A stretch of 19,544 nt of DNA from Deltaproteobacteria bacterium (GTDB taxonomy: Bacteria; Desulfobacterota; Binatia; UBA9968), in contig JAERMN010000047.1 of NCBI GenBank assembly GCA_016844625.1, positions 1-19,544 of the forward strand, written 5' to 3'. Of this stretch, positions 14,715 through 19,544 are shown piece after piece (within the stretch, counting starts at the first letter, position 1; the number at the start of each line of letters is the position of its first letter). Position numbers and translations under genes: made by a program. The notes beneath the pieces were generated by a model. That model worked only from the letters and a program-made list of their open reading frames with translations. It ran no database searches and was not told where the DNA came from.

Positions 14715-15689
14715 TTATTTGAGGTATCCCCGCTCGCGATAGAAGCGTTTCGCGCCCGGATGAAGCGCCACGTCGTAGGGCGCTTCGTCGTCATTGGCAC
14801 AGAGCTGGGCCATACGGAGCGGCTTAAAGTTGTCAGTGGGAATGACTTGTTTGCGCATTTCGATCGCTTCGCAGAGCGCGTAGGCGACTTCGTTAGGCAT
14901 GTCGGCGCGCACGATCATCGGCCAGCCGCAAAAATCGACCGTCTGGACCTCCCCGTCCATGCCGCCAAATCCGCAGCGCGACATGACGCTTGGCCGGTAG
15001 CCGAGCGACTTGAGATGTTTGAGGACGGCGCCGTCCACCGGCAGATAGCGAAACCCGTTGTCAAGGGCGGTTTGGCCCCAGCTCTTGATTCCTTCGTCGA
15101 ACACCGCATTGACGGCGCCCGCCTCGATGGCGGCGCGCCGGCTGGGATCGCTCGGTCTTGGCACTGAATGAATTTTGCCGCCCCATTTGCGAATATCCGC
15201 CAATGAAAAACCCGCTGCGCGCAGCGTAGCGGACACGGTAAACATGGTGGCTCCGCCGGTAAAATCGGATTTGGGTTCATAGCCGGTCGATACACGAAGG
15301 GGAATCCGCTGTTGTTTGATCTGTGCAAGCGATGTGATGCCGGTGGATTCATGCACTGCAAAGCCCATCACATCGAAGGATGGAAAGACCGCGATGGTGC
15401 GTAACGGCAGTGCTTTTTTGAACGGGCCCTTGCCGCGATAGGCCATGGTGAGAAGCACCGACGGATTGACCCAGGCCAGTGAATATTCGCCGGCGGCGAC
15501 CGCGCTGATCTCGCGGAAACTGCCGGTGGCAAACGAGACCGGCACGTCGTTAGTTCGCTCGGCGGATCTGATGCCGAGGGAGAGCCGAAACACCCGGCCG
15601 ACACGGGTATCGGTTTGTAAGACGCCTTCCGCCGCGCGCCGGGTTTCGTGAGACAAAGAGCTGTCATAGAGAGCAGCGGCTATTTCCAA
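14715..15689 (-). CDS. TAXI/NMT1-like periplasmic-binding-fold protein lacking a signal peptide (paralogue 2)
   Basis: 324 residues from TTG 15689, the first standard start codon in the frame. Homologous along its length to the protein at 3057-4040: AAGEYSLAWVNPSVLL, LPLRTIAVFPSFDVMGFAV, LRAAGFSLADIRKWGG, AVFDEGIKSWG, VDFCGWPM and RFYRERGYLK. There is no hydrophobic leader. Alignment with the paralogue (RSRLMLEVASAL against RAKGLLEIAAAL) extends a few residues upstream of the TTG, and the frame is open to about 15855 without ATG, GTG or TTG, so the true start may be a CTG at 15713, directly behind AGGAGG, or the gene may have lost its original start. First gene of the minus-strand block, 95 bases before the CoA ligase. 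Ligand unknown. Confidence 0.7.
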   Translation of the reverse strand: MEIAAALYDSSLSHETRRAAEGVLQTDTRVGRVFRLSLGIRSAERTNDVPVSFATGSFREISAVAAGEYSLAWVNPSVLLTMAYRGKGPFKKALPLRTIAVFPSFDVMGFAVHESTGITSLAQIKQQRIPLRVSTGYEPKSDFTGGATMFTVSATLRAAGFSLADIRKWGGKIHSVPRPSDPSRRAAIEAGAVNAVFDEGIKSWGQTALDNGFRYLPVDGAVLKHLKSLGYRPSVMSRCGFGGMDGEVQTVDFCGWPMIVRADMPNEVAYALCEAIEMRKQVIPTDNFKPLRMAQLCANDDEAPYDVALHPGAKRFYRERGYLK

Positions 15690-15842
15690 GAGTCCTTTAG
15701 CGCGTTGTGCCAGCGACCTCCTGAATAAAGTCGCTTCACAATAATCGCGATCCTTTGGAGAAACAATATGCGGGAGTGGGTTTACGTTGACGGGCAGGAG
15801 TCGATTTGTCGAGGGATGCGATGGAACGGCGTCAGAATGGTT

Positions 15843-15877
15843 TCGCCTGACCGCCGATGGAGCCGACGGTCAGGCGA
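15843..15877 (-). terminator. Strong hairpin after the His/Arg-rich protein gene
   Basis: An 11-bp perfect stem (15843-15853 with 15867-15877, core CGCCTGACCG/CGGTCAGGCG) starts 14 bases after the stop at 15891. There is no U-run behind it, so termination strength is uncertain. The remaining 15690-15842 shows no gene, only the open frame leading into the TAXI-like gene. Confidence 0.5.
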
Positions 15878-15890
15878 GGAGGGGGCGTAA

Positions 15891-16496
15891 TTAGTACCGT
15901 TTGTGCAGATCGTTCTTCAGTTCCTGGCGCGCCGCATCAAGAGTGGCCTGGTCTCTACGGAGCTCGGCCCGGCCGTTGCGAATCTCCCTTAGATCGCCGC
16001 GGATTTCCTGGCGGTCTTTCATGATCTCTTCCTTGCTTGCGCCGCTGCGAATGTCATTGCGCAGCTCAGCCCGGTCTTTTCTCAGCTCGGCGTAGTCTTT
16101 GCGTAGATCGACGCGATCCTGCTTGACTTCGTTGCGCGCATTGCGGATGTCTCTAAAGTCCCGGCGAATCTCTGGCTTGTTATGGTGGCCGCGGTTGCTC
16201 AATCGGCCGTCGTGTTTTTGGTGGTCGCGCCAACGCTGATCACCGTGTCTCTGTCGATCTTCAAATCGAGCGCGGTGAACATCGCGCCGGTCATGGCGGT
16301 GTTCCCGGCGATCGTGACGGAAATCGCGCCGGTCGTGGTGCGAGCGGTCATATTTTTTCTCGTGCTGTTTGTCCCAGCCTTTGTGCTGGCCGTGATTTCC
16401 CGAACCATCCTTGGCTTCGGCAGTTGCGGTCACGCTCGGAATCGCCAGGCTGCCAGCCAGCAGTGCTACTAACATGAGTCGGTTTGTGCGTTTCAT
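15891..16496 (-). CDS. Secreted His/Arg/Asp-rich protein with long charged helix, unknown function
   Basis: 201 residues from ATG 16496, with AAGGAG six bases upstream. Residues 1-28 form a Sec signal peptide (MKRTNRLMLVALLAGSLAIP, cleavage near AEA). Residues 30-108 are low complexity, rich in His, Arg and Asp (repeats like HDRRDFRHDRR), a possible metal- or polyanion-binding segment. Residues 110-200 form a continuous, highly charged helix built of heptad-like units (DLRKDYA, ELRKDRA, ELRNDIR; later ELRRDQA), compatible with a coiled coil or single alpha-helix. No catalytic motif is visible and I do not recognise a family. The ATG overlaps the stop of the glycine-zipper gene (ATGA), so the two envelope proteins are probably co-translated. 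Confidence 0.8.
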   Translation of the reverse strand: MKRTNRLMLVALLAGSLAIPSVTATAEAKDGSGNHGQHKGWDKQHEKKYDRSHHDRRDFRHDRREHRHDRRDVHRARFEDRQRHGDQRWRDHQKHDGRLSNRGHHNKPEIRRDFRDIRNARNEVKQDRVDLRKDYAELRKDRAELRNDIRSGASKEEIMKDRQEIRGDLREIRNGRAELRRDQATLDAARQELKNDLHKRY

Positions 16497-16783
16497 CGGT
16501 TTCTCCTTTTTTCGCAAAGCATGAATTTACGCTGTTGGCGCTGAATATCCTGCCGATTGCGCTCGATGGTGCCTTGGTTCTGATAAATTTGTTGCTGGTT
16601 GGCTTGATACTGCGGCTGTTCCTGCCCCTGCATGTGGTCGCCAATCAAAGCACCACCAGCTAAGCCGGCGCCAGCACCGATCACCGCTCCCATGCCGGGA
16701 CGGCCGAAAGCTGTGCCGATCAGTCCACCTGCTGCCGCGCCGCCGAGCGCGCCGATGCCGGCGCCTTTTTCCCGGGTCGTCAT
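16493..16783 (-). CDS. Glycine-zipper envelope protein with damaged lipoprotein signal region
   Basis: 96 residues from ATG 16783. Residues ~7-50 are a glycine zipper (GAGIGALGGAAAGGLIGTAFG... AVIGAGAGLAGGALIG), a membrane-embedding hairpin of small residues seen in many outer-membrane lipoproteins. The tail is Gln-rich (QYQANQQQIYQNQ) then basic. Just upstream the same frame reads ATGCAGGQ, a lipobox-like end of a lipoprotein signal, but contains no start codon. A well-placed start (AAGGAGG then ATG at 16820) lies in another frame only 37 bases away. The hydrophobic core of the signal thus seems deleted. The protein may be mislocalised or the gene a recent pseudogene; a sequencing or assembly error is also possible. 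Confidence 0.65.
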   Translation of the reverse strand: MTTREKGAGIGALGGAAAGGLIGTAFGRPGMGAVIGAGAGLAGGALIGDHMQGQEQPQYQANQQQIYQNQGTIERNRQDIQRQQRKFMLCEKRRNR

Positions 16784-16819
16784 CTGGCCGCCGGCGCATC
16801 CCGTCGCGATTGCCTCCCA

Positions 16820-17157
16820 TTGTTTTGCCTCCTTGCGCCGATCGATTTGATAAGGTCATAGAGCAACCATGATGCCAGCTCAAATCTTTGGTTTAAGCGT
16901 TTGTTTTTCCAGCATTGTTGCCGCTTGAGCCAATTGACGGCATGGGTAATTACTACCGGCCGCCGGTCAATTTGTCTGGATCGAATGAGTGAGCCGGAGC
17001 CGTCGGTCCATGGGCCGCGGAACTGATCGCGACTTTCGGTAACAATATGACGCGCGCGGTATTGGCTTGAAGTGTGGCGTCAAGCCGTTGTAAGGCTGGG
17101 TCCATGTCGGTATCGCACTACCGGCTTTGAATTCGCTAAGAGTTTTCGGAGGCTGAC
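16820..17157. other. Divergent intergenic region, no gene seen
   Basis: Between the glycine-zipper gene's ribosome site and the binding-protein gene at 17158. It should hold promoters for both directions, but no convincing -35/-10 pair stands out. A 7-bp inverted repeat GGCTTGA (17064-17070) / TCAAGCC (17080-17086) could be an operator. GGAGG at 17148-17152 is the ribosome site of the right-hand gene. Confidence 0.5.
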
Positions 17158-18144
17158 ATGATCGTCCAGTTACGGATCGCGGTTGGGCTGCTGCTTCTTG
17201 CCATGTTTTCCGTGCCGCTTTCAGCGCAAGAAAAACCGAGAATCTTTCTCGGCGCGTCGAGCAAGACTCTGGGCTACAGCCCGCTTTGGGTCGCCAGCAA
17301 GAAAGGTTTCTTTGATCAACAGGGCTTGGACGTTCAGCTGGTGCTATTGCGCGGCGTGCCGATGACCGTGCAGGCGTTGGCGGCGAACTCGCTGCACTTC
17401 GGCTCCGGCGGGCCGGAGCCGTATATCGAAGCGTCGGAGCGCGGTCTCGACTTCATCGTTACCGGCGGGATCATTAACGGCATCGCGCAGTTTTTGATCG
17501 CCGGTAAGAACTACAAGACTTGGGAAGATCTGCGCGGCGCCACTTTCGGCACCGCGTCGCTCACCGGAGGGACGATTACGGCGTTGCGCGAAGCGTTGAA
17601 GCTCAAGGGTCTGGAATATCCGCGCGATTACAAGCTGCTGATCATCGCCGGCGGCTCGTCGGCGAATCTGGCGGCGCTGCAATCCGGCCAGATCGCCGCG
17701 ACTACGGTGGCCGTGCCGCTCAATTATGCGGCGGAAGAATCCGGATTAAACGTCATCGGCAGATTGAGCGAAGGCATCCCGCAATTTCAAACCAATGCGT
17801 TCATCGCGCGGCGCTCATGGGCGGAGAAAAACCGGCCGACGATGGTGCGCTTCATGAAGGCGATGGTTTTGACCTACCGTTGGATGTTTGACAACCGCGA
17901 CGCCGCCGTGGAGTTTCTCGCTAACGAGATGAAGCTCAAGCCGGTCCACGCGCGCAAGGGTTGGGAGTTCTACACCCAGAACCGTTACTGGCCGCCGGAC
18001 GGCGACGTGACCATGGAAGGGCTGAAAAACAATATCCGCATTTACGCTGAGCAGACCGGCGCTAAGGGGCCGCTGGCGGACCCGGCCAAGTATGTCGATC
18101 GAAGTTATCTACTGGAAGCGGTGAAAGAACTAGACAAACGTTAA
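17158..18144 (+). CDS. ABC-type NMT1/THI5-like substrate-binding protein, exported
   Basis: 328 residues, ATG preceded by GGAGG five bases away. Sec signal peptide at 1-23 (hydrophobic VGLLLLAMFSVPL, cleavage after SAQ). The periplasmic-binding type 2 layout is clear: YSPLWVASKKGFFDQQGLDVQLVLL (about 40-64), ALAANSLHFGSGGPEPYIEASERG, WEDLRGATFGTASLTGGT (about 122-139), ALQSGQIAATTVAVPLNYAA. Such receptors feed ABC importers of the SsuABC/TauABC class; no matching permease or ATPase is in the window. It is distinct in sequence from the receptor at 4174-5199. It is transcribed alone on the plus strand and ends 12 bases before a GC-rich hairpin. Ligand unknown. Confidence 0.88.
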   Translation: MIVQLRIAVGLLLLAMFSVPLSAQEKPRIFLGASSKTLGYSPLWVASKKGFFDQQGLDVQLVLLRGVPMTVQALAANSLHFGSGGPEPYIEASERGLDFIVTGGIINGIAQFLIAGKNYKTWEDLRGATFGTASLTGGTITALREALKLKGLEYPRDYKLLIIAGGSSANLAALQSGQIAATTVAVPLNYAAEESGLNVIGRLSEGIPQFQTNAFIARRSWAEKNRPTMVRFMKAMVLTYRWMFDNRDAAVEFLANEMKLKPVHARKGWEFYTQNRYWPPDGDVTMEGLKNNIRIYAEQTGAKGPLADPAKYVDRSYLLEAVKELDKR

Positions 18145-18156
18145 TATAAAGAACTG

Positions 18157-18178
18157 ACGGGTGCGCGAAGCGCACCGT
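18157..18178 (+). terminator. Hairpin just after the binding-protein gene
   Basis: GGTGCGC (18160-18166), loop GAA, GCGCACC (18170-18176), with flanking ACG/CGT pairing past one bulge. It begins 12 bases after the TAA. The following bases are TTCGGTC, not a U-run, so it is a weak intrinsic terminator or a dispersed palindrome. Confidence 0.45.
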
Positions 18179-18193
18179 TCGGTCTCGGAATAT

Positions 18194-18355
18194 CTCTCGC
18201 AAAGTCGCCAAGGCGCAAAGGTGACGGGCCAACACCGGTCATCGCGAGCGAATGCGAGGGATCTAAGAAAGATTGCTCCCGGAGCTTGTCCTGAGCTTTG
18301 TCGAAGGGGTCGAAATGACAAATCCGAACTTAGCGTCTTTGCGCCTTTGCGAGAG
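18194..18355. repeat. Inverted CTCTCGCAAAG / CTTTGCGAGAG repeat between convergent genes
   Basis: CTCTCGCAAAG at 18194-18204 is exactly mirrored by CTTTGCGAGAG at 18345-18355; inside, GCGCAAAG (18213-18220) mirrors CTTTGCGC (18337-18344). About 115 bases of other repeats lie between. Lying between convergent genes, it could act in either direction as a transcription block. Confidence 0.65.
18284..18319. repeat. Dispersed repeat GCTTGTCCTGAGCTTTGTCG family
   Basis: A 25-base unit at 18284-18308 whose reverse complement matches 18375-18399 at about 20 of 25 positions, followed by GGTCGAAATGAC (18308-18319) which recurs inverted at 6975-6986. These motifs are familiar as abundant short intergenic repeats in soil bacterial genomes. 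Confidence 0.6.
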
Positions 18356-18363
18356 GATTATCC

Positions 18364-18420
18364 GAACTTCGTGCTCCCTTCGATTTAGCTCAGGGCATGC
18401 TTCGTGTCCTTCGTGGTGAA
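18364..18420. repeat. CTTCGTG-family repeat interrupted by a second repeat
   Basis: GAACTTCGTGCT (18364-18375) and CTTCGTGTCCTTCGTGGTGA (from 18400) are adjacent in the intact copy at 4107-4139, but here are separated by 24 bases (18376-18399) belonging to the 18284 repeat family. It ends 14 bases before the stop of the acyl-CoA dehydrogenase gene. Confidence 0.7.
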
Positions 18421-18434
18421 TACTATCCTTGCGC

Positions 18435-19544
18435 TTATCCTTTGTGGGAGCGAATGAGGTTCTGCCCCAGGCGCCAGCGCAGCACTTCGTTGGCCCCTTC
18501 GGTGATGCGTGTGCTGCGGATTTGCCGGTACCACCATTCGAGGGGAAGTTCTTTCATTAAGCCCAGGCCGCCATGCACTTGAATCGCGCGGTCGACGACC
18601 CGGCTGGCCATCTCCGTCGCCATCACTTTGACCATGTAAGAGAGATCGCGCACGTCCTCGCCGCGGTCGACTCTCCAAGCGCATTCGTAGACCATGTTGC
18701 GCACTGAATGAATCTCCATCGCCGAGTCGGCGATCATGAACTGGATTGCTTGACGGTCGGCGAGGGGCCTGCCGAAAGTTACCCGAACTTTCGAATATTC
18801 GATCATCATGTCGAGGGCGCGCGAGGCGATGCCCACCGGGCGCGCGCCGTGGCCGCGGATGCGCCCTTCGCCGATCCATTTTTGGGCGATCGAAAAGCCG
18901 CCGCCGACCTCGCCGATCACATTGGCCGCCGGTACGCGCACGTTGTCGAAGAAAAGTTGCCAGGGCGCTTCGCCCATCATCGTCGGCCACTGCCGTTCGA
19001 GCAGCACGCCGGGACTTTTCAAATCGACGGCGAAGCAGGTGATGCCGCCGCGCGCTTTCTTTTCCAAATCGGTCACTGCCATGAGCTGCGCGTAGTCGGC
19101 GCGGCCGGCAGCGGTGATAAATCTTTTGGTGCCGTTGATGACGAAGTCGTCGCCGTCGCGCACCGCGCGGGTGCGCATGTTCGCCGGATCGCTGCCGGCG
19201 TCGGGCTCGGTTTGGGCAAAGCAGAATTTTAGCTCGCCGCGCAGCACGGGCTTCAAAAAGCGTTCCTTCTGCTCATCGTCGCAGTAGAACAGCACTGGGC
19301 GCACTTCGGGTCCGAATAATTCGAGACTGCGGAAGGGCAGGGACGCCGCGCGGGCAACTTCTTCGTGAATGATGCAGCGGGGCAGCAGACCGAGCCCGGC
19401 GCCGCCGTACTCCGAAGGGACATCGAGCATCCACAGGCCCATCGCCTTGGTCTTCTCCTGCAGCGGCCTGAGCAAATGCTCCGGCATCGGCCCTTCGCTG
19501 TCGTGGCGGTATTCGCGTTCCAGCGGGATCAGCTCTTTGTCGAC
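18435..19544 (-). CDS. Acyl-CoA dehydrogenase (N-terminus beyond right edge)
   Basis: The frame is open to the right edge; the 19 codons before the first ATG (19487) read VDKELIPLEREYRHDSEGP, typical of the N-terminal helix of acyl-CoA dehydrogenases, so the true start lies outside the window. Visible marks are GLWMLDVPSEYGGAGLGLL, the FAD/acyl-CoA signature CFAQTEPDAGSDPANMRTRA, TFGRPLADRQAIQFMIADS, QVHGGLGLMKELPLE and, near the C-terminus, RITEGANEVLRW with the Glu at the usual catalytic-base position. It oxidises an acyl-CoA to its 2-enoyl-CoA with electrons passing to ETF. Convergent with the binding-protein gene at 17158. It could belong to breakdown of the CoA thioesters made by the ligase, but the separate position gives no firm link. 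Confidence 0.92.
   Translation of the reverse strand, partial: VDKELIPLEREYRHDSEGPMPEHLLRPLQEKTKAMGLWMLDVPSEYGGAGLGLLPRCIIHEEVARAASLPFRSLELFGPEVRPVLFYCDDEQKERFLKPVLRGELKFCFAQTEPDAGSDPANMRTRAVRDGDDFVINGTKRFITAAGRADYAQLMAVTDLEKKARGGITCFAVDLKSPGVLLERQWPTMMGEAPWQLFFDNVRVPAANVIGEVGGGFSIAQKWIGEGRIRGHGARPVGIASRALDMMIEYSKVRVTFGRPLADRQAIQFMIADSAMEIHSVRNMVYECAWRVDRGEDVRDLSYMVKVMATEMASRVVDRAIQVHGGLGLMKELPLEWWYRQIRSTRITEGANEVLRWRLGQNLIRSHKG

Noticed and set aside
16182..16472. A 96-residue plus-strand frame that looks like a hydrophobic membrane protein
   Set aside because: It is the antisense of the His/Arg/Asp-rich gene; CAC/CGC/GAC codons read backwards give Val/Ala/Leu-like residues. No ribosome site and no family resemblance.
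16632..16850. Pro/Ala-rich plus-strand frame
   Set aside because: Antisense of the glycine-zipper region; Gly codons GGC/GGT read backwards as Ala/Thr/Pro-type codons.
18145..18434. CRISPR-like array in the repeat-rich intergenic region
   Set aside because: The repeats belong to different families, are inverted or nested, and are not evenly spaced by unique spacers.

Overview
This window reads as chromosomal DNA of a moderately GC-rich, Gram-negative-type soil or groundwater bacterium. Several features point that way: many orphan periplasmic solute-binding proteins, leucine-type ABC transport, amidohydrolases, cupin dioxygenases, and intergenic regions full of short dispersed palindromic repeats. 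This mix is typical of uncultured delta-like lineages (Binatota, Methylomirabilota or Tectomicrobia type), but no rRNA or marker gene is present, so the placement is only an inference. No tRNA, rRNA, CRISPR array or intact insertion sequence was seen.

Layout. 1-447 (-): N-terminal part of a 6-phosphogluconate-dehydrogenase-like NAD(P) oxidoreductase, divergent from 552-1655 (+), an ornithine cyclodeaminase/mu-crystallin family enzyme. 1765-2772 (+): a CPBP-type membrane protein with an altered first active-site motif and an extra soluble tail. 2773-3056: no confident gene; a 12-bp inverted repeat and a reading frame that stays open beyond the upstream stop codon.

15689-3057 (-): a co-directional block of twelve genes that is probably one or a few operons. 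In transcription order: TAXI/NMT1-like binding protein without signal peptide; benzoate-CoA-ligase-family enzyme; Tat-exported Liv-type binding protein; livH, livM, livG, livF; metal-dependent amidohydrolase; gentisate-1,2-dioxygenase-like bicupin; iodothyronine-deiodinase-like redoxin in which Ser replaces the Sec/Cys; exported NMT1/THI5-like binding protein; and a second TAXI-like protein without signal peptide. The simplest reading is uptake, CoA activation and oxidative breakdown of an aromatic acid, but the actual substrate is unknown.

16820-15891 (-): a glycine-zipper protein whose lipoprotein signal coding region looks deleted or frameshifted, overlapping (ATGA) a secreted His/Arg/Asp-rich protein with a long charged helix. 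17158-18144 (+): another exported NMT1-like binding protein. 18145-18434: convergent intergenic region holding at least three dispersed repeat families, one inserted inside another. 18435-19544 (-): acyl-CoA dehydrogenase cut by the right edge.

The most unusual points are the two signal-less TAXI-like paralogues at the ends of the catabolic/transport block, the redoxin active-site substitution, a palindromic repeat translated inside a signal peptide, and the nested intergenic repeats.
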